Position numbers and translations under genes: made by a program
Notes under the pieces: generated by a model
Seen by the model: only the letters and a program-made list of their open reading frames with translations
Told to the model about the DNA's origin: nothing
Database searches by the model: none
NCBI GenBank assembly: GCA_022822405.1
Contig: JAJEBT010000199.1
Location: forward strand, 62,001 to 126,000
DNA from: Alphaproteobacteria bacterium
Lineage (GTDB): Bacteria > Pseudomonadota > Alphaproteobacteria > MPNO01 > UBA830
Direction of reading: 5' to 3'
DNA length: 64,000 nt
Shown here: piece after piece, positions 16,333-24,778 of the stretch
Numbering within the stretch: position 1 is the first letter of the stretch
Layout of the letters: each line of letters begins with the position of its first letter

Positions 16333-17874
16333 GTGCCCGAACAGAAAATCGACGGTATGCACAACATGCTGGTCCCGCGGTCGTTCGATGACCTGCGCGG
16401 CTGGATCGAGGCGCTGCGCACCGAGGGTGAAATCCAGGAAATCGACGCCGAGGTCGACTGGGACTGCGAGCTCGGAACGATCGCGCGCAGGACCTTCGGG
16501 AACGGCAACGGCCCCGCCCTGCTGTTCAACAACGTCAAGGGATACGGCCCCGACGACGACGTCTGGTCGCGCCAGGTCTTCACCGGCGGACTCTCGAACT
16601 ACAGCCGCGTGGCGATGATGCTGGGCCTGCCCAAGGACGCGCCGGTGCGCGACATGGTCATGGCCACCCGCCACTATCTCCAGCAGCGTGTCGAACCCGT
16701 CGAGGTGACGGGCGGCAAGGTCAAGGAGAACATTGTCACCGGCGACGACATCGACATCTACAAGATCCCGGTGCCGCGCTGGCATCGCGAGGATGGAGGC
16801 CGCTACATCAACACCTACCAGGCCACCGTCACGATGGACCCGGACACCGGCCAGCACAATCTCGGCATCTATCGCGGCATGCTGGGCCAGAAGGACACGC
16901 TGCCGGTGCTGTTGTGGCGCGCCCAGAACTGGGGAGTCCATTTCCAGAAATGGGCGGACCGGGGCATGAAGATGCCGGTGGCCCATGTCTACGGCTTCGA
17001 GCCGTGCCTGCCGTTCTGCGCGTCCGCGCCGGTCCCGACGGGGGTCTGCGAATATGACGTCATGGGCGCGATCCGGGGCCGGCCGATGGAGCTGGTCAAG
17101 TGCGAGACCAGCGACATCATGGTCCCGGCCGACTGCGAGATGGTCATCGAGGGCTTCATCGATCCCGATCCGGCGACGTTCGAGATGGAAGGCCCGTTCG
17201 GGGAATACACCGGATATTTCGGGGGCGACCAGGGTCCGAAACACGTGACCAAGGTGACCTGCGTGACCTATCGCGACGGCTCGATCCACCGTGGTACGCT
17301 CGAGGGCACGCTGCCGAAGATGCTGAACGAGAACTCGATCACGAGTTCGATCCAGCGCGCCGGCGTCGCCTGGAACGTGCTCGAGCGCGCCGGTGTGCCC
17401 GGAATCACCGATGTCCACTGCCCGGCCGCGAACAACGGCACGACGCTGATGATCCAGATGAACCAGACCTACCGCGGCCAGGCCAAGCAGGCGGCAGCGG
17501 CGATCTGGGGATCGAACTCCGCCCACCTGCGCTACAAGAACATCTGGGTGGTCGACGAGGACATCGACATCCATGACTACGGCGCGCTCGACTGGGCCTT
17601 CGCCTACCGCGTCAATGCCGCCGAGGACGACATCGTGTTCTTCCCGTCCACGTTCGGCTCGCTGCTCGACCCGTCGACCCGCCTGCCCGAACGCGACCCC
17701 ATGAAATACGGCACCGGCAAATGGACCCGGGTGCTGATCGACGCCACCATCAACCTCGATTTCGATGCCGAAGAGCAATATGACGGCGACCGCTATCCGC
17801 TGTCGGTCCACCCCCACAAGGAGGACCTGGACCTGGTCGAATCGCGGTGGAAGGAATACGGCTTCGAGGACTGA
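16333..17874 (+). CDS. UbiD family decarboxylase, copy 2
   Basis: A 513-residue paralogue of the upstream gene, colinear over its full length. It carries EGPFGEYTGYF with the two active-site glutamates, and YRGMLGQ, TYRGQAKQ and YGTGKWTRVLIDATINLDFD. The GTG at 16333 is chosen because GAGGAG lies at 16318-16323 with 9-base spacing and gives a length equal to copy 1; an ATG at 16297 lacks a ribosome-binding site. The two may act on related substrates, or form a hetero-oligomer as seen for some aromatic decarboxylases (inference). Confidence 0.92.
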   Translation: MPEQKIDGMHNMLVPRSFDDLRGWIEALRTEGEIQEIDAEVDWDCELGTIARRTFGNGNGPALLFNNVKGYGPDDDVWSRQVFTGGLSNYSRVAMMLGLPKDAPVRDMVMATRHYLQQRVEPVEVTGGKVKENIVTGDDIDIYKIPVPRWHREDGGRYINTYQATVTMDPDTGQHNLGIYRGMLGQKDTLPVLLWRAQNWGVHFQKWADRGMKMPVAHVYGFEPCLPFCASAPVPTGVCEYDVMGAIRGRPMELVKCETSDIMVPADCEMVIEGFIDPDPATFEMEGPFGEYTGYFGGDQGPKHVTKVTCVTYRDGSIHRGTLEGTLPKMLNENSITSSIQRAGVAWNVLERAGVPGITDVHCPAANNGTTLMIQMNQTYRGQAKQAAAAIWGSNSAHLRYKNIWVVDEDIDIHDYGALDWAFAYRVNAAEDDIVFFPSTFGSLLDPSTRLPERDPMKYGTGKWTRVLIDATINLDFDAEEQYDGDRYPLSVHPHKEDLDLVESRWKEYGFED

Positions 17875-17903
17875 GACGGCGGCCACGGGCCGGCTTCCGG
17901 CGG

Positions 17904-18374
17904 TCAGCGGCGGCGGGCGAAGAATTCCTTCAGGAGCGCCGCCGCCTCGGCCTCGCCGATCCCGTCATAGATTTCCGGACGGTGGTGGCAGGTCGGCTGG
18001 CTGAAGATCCGCGGCCCGTGCACCACGCCGCCGCCCTTGGGATCGCCAGCCCCGAAATAGAGCCTCGAGATACGTGCGAACGCGATGGCCTGCGCGCACA
18101 TCGGGCACGGCTCCAGGGTCACGTAGAGATCGCATCCGGGAAGCCGCTTTTCGGCGCGGGCCCGCGCGGCAGCGCGGATGACGAGCATTTCGGCATGCGC
18201 CGTGGGATCGCGGCGCGCTTCGACCTCGTTGCCGGCCCGCGCGAGAACCTCGCCGGTCGCCGCGTCGACAATCACCGCGCCGACCGGCACCTCGCCCCGC
18301 GCCCCGGCTGCGCGCGCTTCTTCGAGCGCAAACGCCATGAAGGGCGATATCGTCATGCATTCCCGGTTGCTCAT
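17904..18374 (-). CDS. tadA: tRNA-specific adenosine deaminase TadA
   Basis: A 156-residue zinc deaminase that converts A34 to inosine in tRNA-Arg(ACG). The zinc and proton-shuttle motif HAEM (in DPTAHAEMLVIR) and the second motif PCPMCAQA are intact. The C-terminal region FGAGDPKGGGVVHG matches TadA rather than cytidine deaminases. ATG 18374 is taken as start; ATG 18356 is an alternative. It is an essential gene in most bacteria and converges with the second UbiD gene. Confidence 0.93.
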   Translation of the reverse strand: MSNRECMTISPFMAFALEEARAAGARGEVPVGAVIVDAATGEVLARAGNEVEARRDPTAHAEMLVIRAAARARAEKRLPGCDLYVTLEPCPMCAQAIAFARISRLYFGAGDPKGGGVVHGPRIFSQPTCHHRPEIYDGIGEAEAAALLKEFFARRR

Positions 18375-18509
18375 GGCGCCGGATGATAGCGGAAACCGGT
18401 CCCCCGCGCGCCGCCGCGCCAAGCGGCCGTCAGCGCCGCCGCGGGTCCGCGCAGACGGCGGCGAATCCCGTATAATGACGGTCGTCTTCAGGCGTCGAGG
18501 AAACAGCCC

Positions 18510-19229
18510 GTGACCCGCCCCGTGATCGGCATAACCTTGGATTCGGAGGAAGCGGGCAGCTATTCCCGCTTTCCCTGGTACGCGATCCGCGAGAATTACG
18601 GCACCGCGATAGCCGCAGCTGGTGGATTGCCGTTCATGGTCCCCCACGAAACCGCGCTCGTCGGCGATTGCCTGAACCATGTCTCGGCGCTGGTCGTCAC
18701 CGGAGGCGCTTTCGACATCGATCCCGCGATGTTCGGTGCGGCGACCCGCCACCCGTCGGTGACGCTCAAGGAACGGCGCACCGAGTTCGAGGAGGCCGCG
18801 ACCGCCGGTGCGCTCGCACGGAACAAGCCGGTGCTTGGCATCTGCGGCGGCCACCAGCTTCTCAATGTGGTCCTAGGTGGCACGCTGATCCAGCACATTC
18901 CCGACGAGGTCGAGGGCGCGCTCGCCCATGAGCAGCCCAATCCCCGGAACGAGCCGGGCCATGCCGTGACGGTCGCGGAGGAGTCCCTTCTCCACCGGAT
19001 CACGGGGACGACCGCGCTCTCGGTCAACTCGGCCCATCACCAGGCGGTCGCGGAGGTCGGGGACGGCGTCGTCATCAACGCAACCGCGCCCGACGGCGTG
19101 ATCGAGGGCATCGAGGCGCCGGCCTACCGTTTCTGCCTCGGCATCCAGTGGCATCCGGAATTCGAGATCAACGCCGCGGATTCGGCCATATTCGCGGCCC
19201 TCGTCGCGGCAGCGGCCGGCGTGGCATGA
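18510..19229 (+). CDS. class I glutamine amidotransferase-like (peptidase C26) protein
   Basis: A 239-residue gamma-glutamyl hydrolase-like enzyme related to PuuD. The nucleophile lies in GICGGHQLLNV, and the His-Glu pair in LGIQWHPEFE. The N-terminal PVIGIT strand is typical. PuuD-type enzymes hydrolyse gamma-glutamyl-GABA; other members differ, so the substrate is provisional. It starts at a GTG (18510) preceded by GAGGAA. Its stop overlaps the start of the pseudouridine synthase gene (ATGA). Confidence 0.88.
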   Translation: MTRPVIGITLDSEEAGSYSRFPWYAIRENYGTAIAAAGGLPFMVPHETALVGDCLNHVSALVVTGGAFDIDPAMFGAATRHPSVTLKERRTEFEEAATAGALARNKPVLGICGGHQLLNVVLGGTLIQHIPDEVEGALAHEQPNPRNEPGHAVTVAEESLLHRITGTTALSVNSAHHQAVAEVGDGVVINATAPDGVIEGIEAPAYRFCLGIQWHPEFEINAADSAIFAALVAAAAGVA

Positions 19230-19978
19230 CGGAGGGTCCGGCCGGAGAACGCATTGCCAAGCGGCTGTCGCGCGCCGGCGTGTGCTCGCGGCGCGAGGCC
19301 GAGCGCTGGATCGCCGCCGGTCGGGTGTCCGTCGACGGGCACACGGTCTCGGAGCCGGGAACGAGGATCGGAGCCGAGGCCGACATCCGGATCGACGGCA
19401 GGCCGGTAGCGCCGGCCGCAGCGCCGCGCCTGTGGCGCTTTCACAAGCCGGCGGGCGTGATCTGCTCGGCCCGCGACCCCGATGGCCGCCCCACCGTCTT
19501 CGATCGCCTTCCGTCCCACCTGCCGCGCGTCATGACGGTCGGGCGGCTGGATCTCGCGTCCGAGGGCCTGCTGCTGCTCACCAATGACGGCGGCCTCGCC
19601 CGCCGACTCGAACTCCCGGCTACCGGCTGGATCCGCCGCTACCGCGTGCGGGTTTTCGGACGGCCGGACGCGTCGGCGCTCACGGCGCTCGAACGCGGAC
19701 TGTCCGTGGACGGGGCGCGTTTCGGCCGCATCGAGGTGACGGTCGATTCAGCGACGGGCGCCAATGCATGGCTGACGGTCCGCCTCCGCGAGGGGCGCAA
19801 CCGCGAGATCCGGCGCGCAATGGAGCATCTCGGCCACCCCGTGAGCCGCCTGATCAGGACCGCCTTCGGGCCGTTCCAGCTGGGCAACCTTCCCCGCGGC
19901 GGCGTCGAGGAGGTCCCGAAACGCGTCCTCAGGGACCAGCTGGGAAAAGCGCATGCGGATCGTCGCGGGGCAGCATAG
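19226..19978 (+). CDS. rluB: rRNA pseudouridine synthase, RsuA/RluB family
   Basis: A 250-residue RNA-modifying enzyme. It has an N-terminal S4 RNA-binding domain (ERIAKRLSRAGVCSRREAE), the HKPAGVICS strand, and the catalytic aspartate in VGRLDLASEGLLLLTND. The EGRNREIRRAMEHLG segment is typical of the RsuA/RluB/RluE/RluF group. RluB modifies U2605 of 23S rRNA; assignment within the group is by overall similarity. The start overlaps the preceding stop by four bases, and its end overlaps rsmD. Confidence 0.9.
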   Translation: MTEGPAGERIAKRLSRAGVCSRREAERWIAAGRVSVDGHTVSEPGTRIGAEADIRIDGRPVAPAAAPRLWRFHKPAGVICSARDPDGRPTVFDRLPSHLPRVMTVGRLDLASEGLLLLTNDGGLARRLELPATGWIRRYRVRVFGRPDASALTALERGLSVDGARFGRIEVTVDSATGANAWLTVRLREGRNREIRRAMEHLGHPVSRLIRTAFGPFQLGNLPRGGVEEVPKRVLRDQLGKAHADRRGAA

Positions 19979-20555
19979 GGGACGGCGCATCTGGGCGCCG
20001 CCCGGCCGCGACATCCGGCCCACCTCGGACCGGGTGCGGGAAGCCGTGTTCAACATCCTCGAACACAGGGAGTGGATTGCCGGGGACGCGGGCGGCCCCA
20101 GGCTCCGCGGCGTCCGCGTCCTCGACGCGTTCTGCGGCACCGGCGCGCTGGGATTCGAAGCGCTCAGCCGCGGCGCCGAGCATGCGATTTTCATGGATGA
20201 CGCGCAGGACGCCATTGCCGCCTGCCGGCACAATGCCGACGCCCTCGGCGAGGCGGAGCGCACGGAGATTCTCCGCATGAGCTGCTTGCGTCCGGCCCGT
20301 GCCGGGCGGGCCGTCGATCTGGTGTTTTCCGATCCGCCCTACTTCGGCGATCTGGCAGCGCAGTCGCTCGCGGCGCTCGGGACAGCTGGCTGGATCCAGC
20401 GCGGCACGATCTGCGTGGTGCAGACCGCGGCGACGGAACCCTTTGAGATTCCGGATCGATGCGAAACCGTCGATGACCGGCGCTACGGCGCAACGCGAAT
20501 CCGCTTCCTGCGGTGGACGGGCGGCAATGCGGATGCCTGCGGTCGGGAGGATTGA
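19953..20555 (+). CDS. rsmD: 16S rRNA (guanine966-N2)-methyltransferase RsmD
   Basis: A 200-residue SAM-dependent methyltransferase. The start MRIVAGQHRGRRIWAPPG and RPTSDRVREAVFNIL are diagnostic of RsmD. The SAM site is VLDAFCGTGALGFEALSRG and the catalytic motif is SDPPY. It methylates G966 of 16S rRNA. It overlaps the 3' end of the pseudouridine synthase gene by 26 bases, a common arrangement in alphaproteobacteria. A toxin remnant starts just 5 bases after its stop. Confidence 0.95.
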   Translation: MRIVAGQHRGRRIWAPPGRDIRPTSDRVREAVFNILEHREWIAGDAGGPRLRGVRVLDAFCGTGALGFEALSRGAEHAIFMDDAQDAIAACRHNADALGEAERTEILRMSCLRPARAGRAVDLVFSDPPYFGDLAAQSLAALGTAGWIQRGTICVVQTAATEPFEIPDRCETVDDRRYGATRIRFLRWTGGNADACGRED

Positions 20556-20560
20556 GACGG

Positions 20561-20650
20561 TTACAAGTCGAAGAGCCGCACCACGACCACTTCGGCAGCA
20601 GCCGTGGGCAGGAGCGTCTCGATGAGGGCGGATGCGTCGACGACGATCAC
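20561..20650 (-). pseudogene. VapC-type PIN toxin, N-terminal remnant
   Basis: Starting at a GTG that overlaps the antitoxin stop, 29 codons read VIVVDASALIETLL and then a short tail ending RLFDL and TAA. VIVVDASAL is the N-terminal strand of PIN toxins with the first catalytic Asp. The rest of the ~130-residue toxin is missing, and the stop lies 5 bases from the rsmD stop on the other strand. The toxin is dead. Confidence 0.75.
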
Positions 20651-20877
20651 CGGGTGTCACGTTCCTGCCGGACCGCCTCCGCGGGCGGCATGGACGGCAC
20701 CACGCTTGCGCGACGCGCGATGCGTTCGCGCAACTCGTCCACGGTCGGGCGCGCCGCAACCCCGCGAAGCTCAGCAAGCAGGAAATCCGACAGCGACATG
20801 CCGGCGAGCGCCGCGCGTGCCTTCAGCTTGCGGTGCAGCATGTCGGGGACGTTCCGGATCTGGATCATGGTTGACAT
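20647..20877 (-). CDS. FitA-like antitoxin, orphaned
   Basis: A 76-residue ribbon-helix-helix protein with the FitA-type signature MIQIRNVPDMLHRKLKARA followed by LAGMSLSDFLLAEL. The toxin that should follow is reduced to about 29 codons, so this antitoxin has no intact partner here. It might still repress its own promoter, or cross-neutralise other PIN toxins. ATG 20877 is taken as start; ATG 20868 is possible. It is distinct in sequence from the antitoxin at 6238. Confidence 0.85.
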   Translation of the reverse strand: MSTMIQIRNVPDMLHRKLKARAALAGMSLSDFLLAELRGVAARPTVDELRERIARRASVVPSMPPAEAVRQERDTR

Positions 20878-20889
20878 GTGGGTAACATG
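20875..20889. promoter_or_regulatory. short inverted repeat at the orphan antitoxin start
   Basis: CATGT, 5 bases, ACATG. The repeat overlaps the presumed start codon of the FitA-like gene and could be its operator. The arms are short, so chance is possible. Confidence 0.35.
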
Positions 20890-21158
20890 ATCTCATTCAA
20901 CTCACCTGTCGAGAGCGGTGGATCGACGAGCGGCCGGAGCGGGTTGGTGGCAACAGAAACCAGGCGGCTGTCAGAAGACTATTGCGACAGGAGACCCGCC
21001 AACGGGAGCGCCCTGCCCTGTCGTGCAACGTGCGGCTGATGAGAGGCTGTGCCATGTTGCGAATCCGGGTGACCTGATTCGCGTTGTTCAGCACTTTTTC
21101 TGATGACATAGCGGTGTTAACCTCCCGCCTCGACGAGACGCGTTCCAAGGAGGTTCGA

Positions 21159-21587
21159 ATGGCGGAAACCGCGCCCGCGCTCCGACTCACCAACGACGGG
21201 GCAATGAAGATCCTGAAAGCCGCGATGGCCAAGGCGGACGAGATGGGGGTGCCGCAATGCATCTCCGTCGTCGACGCCGGCGGTCACCTGCTAGCTTTCT
21301 CCCGGATGGACGGCGCCTTCGTGCTGTCGATCGATTCGTCGCTGATGAAGGCAATGACGGCGGCCTCTTACGGCGAGCCGACCGGACATATTCCCGAGGG
21401 CGTCGACCTCAAGCTCGCCATCGCGACCGGAGGCAAGCGCGTCAACCTGCCCGGCGGGCTTCCCATCATCGTCGACGGACACCTGGTGGGGGGTATCGGA
21501 GTAGGCTCGGGTGCGGGCCACGAGGATCTCCAGGTCGCCAATGCCGGGCTCGCCGCACTTGCCGGAACCCGGCGTTTCGACGGTTAG
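21159..21587 (+). CDS. GlcG/HbpS family protein (DUF336)
   Basis: A 142-residue protein with the GlcG/HbpS fold. Signatures are CISVVDAGGHLLAFSRMDGA near residue 35, the central KAMTAASYGEPTG, and the C-terminal GGIGVGSGAGHEDLQVANAG. Family members have been linked to haem binding (HbpS), glycolate metabolism (GlcG) and corrinoid or diol use; the exact role is uncertain. A strong AAGGAGG (21148-21154) sets the ATG at 21159. It stands alone, upstream of the LLM oxidoreductase. Confidence 0.88.
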   Translation: MAETAPALRLTNDGAMKILKAAMAKADEMGVPQCISVVDAGGHLLAFSRMDGAFVLSIDSSLMKAMTAASYGEPTGHIPEGVDLKLAIATGGKRVNLPGGLPIIVDGHLVGGIGVGSGAGHEDLQVANAGLAALAGTRRFDG

Positions 21588-21817
21588 GTCTGCCCTGTTC
21601 GTCGGCGCATGGATTTCGCTCGGTGGCTGGCCCTCATCCGGCTGCCGCAGCGGGTCCGGCGAACCCTGTCGGTCAGGCCCGTCGACTCTCGTGGCCGACT
21701 TCCATTGGTGACCGGCTAGCACCGTGCAGATCGACGCCTCCGGATCCCTCATAGGACGCACAACCCCTCTTTTCCCGGACTCCTGCAGCAAGCCGGGCGA
21801 TCTGGAAGGATCGACAG

Positions 21818-23053
21818 ATGGCCCAACCCAAGATCATCGTCCAGCTCTATCCGATGTTTCCATCCGACGGCGAACAGGACCGGAAGGACCGTCGCCCGCT
21901 CGGCAACGACAACGATCTGTATCACCGCATCGTTCACGAATGGACAGAGATCATTCGCGAAGCTGACGCCATGAAGGTCTGGGGCCTCAGCACTATCGAG
22001 CATCACTTCCACTCGGAAGGTTATGAAGTCGGGCCCAACCCGGGAATCCTCAACGCCTACTGGGCCAATCACGTCAGGAATGCCCGTGTCGGCGCGCTCG
22101 GCTATGTGGTCGCCACCCAGGACCCACTGCGCGTGGCGGAAGAAACCGCGATTCTCGATCACCTGACCAAGGGGCGCTTCTTCGTCGGGTTTGCGCGGGG
22201 ATACCAGTCGCGCTGGGCAAATGTCATGGGACAGTTCGGTGGCGGGGTCGCAACCGTCTCGGATGGCAGCAGCGATGATGAGCACAACAGAAGGGTGTTC
22301 GAGGAACGCGTCGGAATGGTGATCGAGGCGTGGACAAGGGAAAGCGTCCGCATCAAGGGTGATTTCTACGAAGCGCCCTACCCCTACGATACCGGGGTGG
22401 CCGGCTACCCCGCCTGGCGGATTGCCAGCGAAGCAGGCGCCGAGGGTGAAATCGGGGAAACCGGCAATGTTCAGCGCGTCTGCGTGGTCCCCAAGCCATT
22501 CCAGAAACCGCACCCACCCATTTTTGTCGCAGCATCGAAAAGCCAGGCTTCCATCGACTTCTGCGCAAGAAACGGCTTCATACCGACCTATTTCATGCCG
22601 ACCGAGGGTGTCGCCGAATTTTCCCGCTACTACCGGGAAGTCGCCCAGCGAAACGGTTTCGACTTCCAGCCCGGTCAGCGGCAGAACATCGTGCGCTGGC
22701 CCCATATCACCAAATCAGCCGCGGATTTCGATCGCAAGCTTCGGCAGTACGATCTCGACATCTACAAGAACTTCTACGGGCCTTTCTTCCCGCAGTTTCC
22801 GCAGGGCGACGAAGACACCGTTGTTCAGGGCATGAAGGACTCCAACATCTTCATTGGCGGCACGATCGACGAATCCATCCGTGCCTGGCAGGCGCTCTTC
22901 GAACAAGCGCCCTGCGAATACGTCACCCTGATCTGGCATTGGGCGCAGCAGCCCAAGGACGACATGCTCGAGGAGCTGCGCCTGTTCATGGAACGTGTTC
23001 TGCCGGAACTGGAAATTCCCGACTATCCGGAACCGGATGTAGCCGCCCGATAA
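21818..23053 (+). CDS. LLM class flavin-dependent oxidoreductase
   Basis: A 411-residue luciferase-like monooxygenase (bacterial luciferase superfamily, TIM barrel, reduced FMN or F420 as cofactor). Recognisable parts are the WTEIIREADAMKVWGLSTIEHHF block, VATQDPLRVAEETAILDHLTKGRF and PPIFVAASKSQASIDFCARNG, each typical of alkanal-monooxygenase-like proteins. It probably hydroxylates or oxidatively cleaves an organic substrate. It converges with a four-gene operon carrying two hydrolases and a TRAP transporter, which suggests one catabolic theme (inference). Confidence 0.88.
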   Translation: MAQPKIIVQLYPMFPSDGEQDRKDRRPLGNDNDLYHRIVHEWTEIIREADAMKVWGLSTIEHHFHSEGYEVGPNPGILNAYWANHVRNARVGALGYVVATQDPLRVAEETAILDHLTKGRFFVGFARGYQSRWANVMGQFGGGVATVSDGSSDDEHNRRVFEERVGMVIEAWTRESVRIKGDFYEAPYPYDTGVAGYPAWRIASEAGAEGEIGETGNVQRVCVVPKPFQKPHPPIFVAASKSQASIDFCARNGFIPTYFMPTEGVAEFSRYYREVAQRNGFDFQPGQRQNIVRWPHITKSAADFDRKLRQYDLDIYKNFYGPFFPQFPQGDEDTVVQGMKDSNIFIGGTIDESIRAWQALFEQAPCEYVTLIWHWAQQPKDDMLEELRLFMERVLPELEIPDYPEPDVAAR

Positions 23054-23106
23054 CAGCGGCAAGGCGCCCTGCGCGCGCCGTATCCGGAGCCTCCCCCTCT
23101 AGGGGA

Positions 23107-24759
23107 TCAGTCCTCGCCCACCGGCAGACGCAGGCAGGAAGGATGGGCAGCCGAGTGCTGAATGGTATCGGCGCCTACCTTGTACCAGAGATACTGATGC
23201 GTGAAGATCGAGTCCGTCAGCGGAGAATCCCCGTTGACGATTTCAAGGCGAATCCGATGGCCGGCCTCGAACCGATAGGCGCACGGCATCACCTCGATAT
23301 CGAACCGGTAGACCTCGCCGGGCTCGATCGGTTGGGGACTGCGATGACTGTAGAACGGACGATGTTCGCTGTTCCAGGCATCATCCTTCTCGCGATGGGA
23401 GGCCCGCAGCCAACCCTTCGTGACCGTCACCGCGCGAGGTTGCACTCCCTGCGACCGCTCTTCGGCCGATTGCGGAAACTGGTCGGCAAGCCTGACGAAG
23501 AAATCCGTGTCGCTCGCCGTCGATGCGGCATAGAGCTCAAGAACGACCGGACCGACCACCTCGAGGTCTTCGCCGAGAGGCGCCGTGGTGAAGGTCAGAA
23601 CCCGGCCGACGGGATCCGGCCCGTTCGGACCGAACCCCACGACGCCCAGCTTCCACTTCGGATCAGGATAATCATAGCTTGTCGAACCTCCGTCGGCCGC
23701 CGGTGATTCCTCTATCAGGGAGCCGTCATTGAGGGACGCCACACTGCCCGAAGTTTGCCCGCTCAAATAGTAATTGCGGTAGCGAACGTCTTCCGGCGGC
23801 CAGGTGCCTGATTCCCGCCACGTCCCCGGCCCCATCACATAGACGCGGACATCCGGACGTTCCTCCCAACCGTTCTCCCGGCCCTTGAGCCAGCGATCAT
23901 AAAACGGAAGAAGCTCCTGTTCGTGGTAACTGATGTGATCAAACTGATCATGGGCTTCGAATACATCCTTTGCACCGGTCACAACCAGTTTTTTTGTCGA
24001 CCTCAACGCCTCGAAGCCGATGATGTTGCCGCGCAGGTGCAGACCCATCTTGCCCCAATGCCCGATCGACAGGACCGGCACCGTGATTTTCTCGAGGCCT
24101 TCCCATGGACTTCGCTCCCGCCACCAATCGTCATAGGTTTGATGCTTGGCGATTTCGTGCGCGATATCGACCGGCAGATCCTTGCCGCCGGCCCCCGATG
24201 CGGCGCGATGGAGATTGTTGACCCGAACCAGCTGGTACCACCAGGCCATGAAGTCGCAATAGATGCCGCCATGGTAGGCGGTATCGCGATAGATATCGAC
24301 GGCGCCGTCATAAGGGGCGATGCACTTCAGTGCGGGCGGATCCACGATCCCCATGAACCACTGCGACCAGGCATAGTAGGACTGTCCGATTCCACCGACA
24401 TTTCCGTTGCACCAGGGCTGACGGCCAACCCACTCGATACACTCGTAGTAATCCTGCTGCTCCGCGCTATCGAGAAATCCGTAAGTCCCCTCCGAGCGTC
24501 CCGTGCCACGCACATCCATATGAACATAGGCGTAACCCTGGTCCCGCACATACCATTCCACCGGGCCGACCTCGCGCCACAGAAACAGTGTCGAATGCGG
24601 AAGCGAATCCGTTTCGTACTGATAGGGGGAAGCCGCAAACAGCGCCGGGTACCGGCCCGGCGCATCGGGACGATAGATGCAGAGCGATATCCTGACACCG
24701 TCACGCATCGTCACCGTGACGCCTTGTTCCACTTTCATCCCTGCCGATCCGGTTTCCAT
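23107..24759 (-). CDS. CocE/NonD family hydrolase
   Basis: A 550-residue X-Pro dipeptidyl-peptidase/cocaine-esterase family enzyme. The N-terminal alpha/beta hydrolase part has VTVTMRDGVRISLCIYRPD, DVRGTGRSEG and the serine motif GGIGQSYYAW. The C-terminal part is the beta-sandwich domain (RFEAGHRIRLEIVNGD) usual for the family. Members hydrolyse esters, amides or acylated antibiotics; no signal peptide is visible. ATG 24759 has GGAGAA upstream. It is the last gene of an operon with dctP, dctQM and a fumarylacetoacetate-hydrolase-family gene (19-base spacing). Confidence 0.9.
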   Translation of the reverse strand: METGSAGMKVEQGVTVTMRDGVRISLCIYRPDAPGRYPALFAASPYQYETDSLPHSTLFLWREVGPVEWYVRDQGYAYVHMDVRGTGRSEGTYGFLDSAEQQDYYECIEWVGRQPWCNGNVGGIGQSYYAWSQWFMGIVDPPALKCIAPYDGAVDIYRDTAYHGGIYCDFMAWWYQLVRVNNLHRAASGAGGKDLPVDIAHEIAKHQTYDDWWRERSPWEGLEKITVPVLSIGHWGKMGLHLRGNIIGFEALRSTKKLVVTGAKDVFEAHDQFDHISYHEQELLPFYDRWLKGRENGWEERPDVRVYVMGPGTWRESGTWPPEDVRYRNYYLSGQTSGSVASLNDGSLIEESPAADGGSTSYDYPDPKWKLGVVGFGPNGPDPVGRVLTFTTAPLGEDLEVVGPVVLELYAASTASDTDFFVRLADQFPQSAEERSQGVQPRAVTVTKGWLRASHREKDDAWNSEHRPFYSHRSPQPIEPGEVYRFDIEVMPCAYRFEAGHRIRLEIVNGDSPLTDSIFTHQYLWYKVGADTIQHSAAHPSCLRLPVGED

Positions 24760-24778
24760 GATCCGTTCTCCACTCGTT

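Noticed and set aside
14637-16583. Long minus-strand open frames opposite both UbiD genes
   Set aside because: Low-complexity composition rich in Arg, Gly and His with no family motif, exactly opposite well-supported genes.
23093-23106. CCCC-TCTA-GGGG as a bidirectional terminator between convergent genes
   Set aside because: The stem has only four pairs and no T-run on either side.
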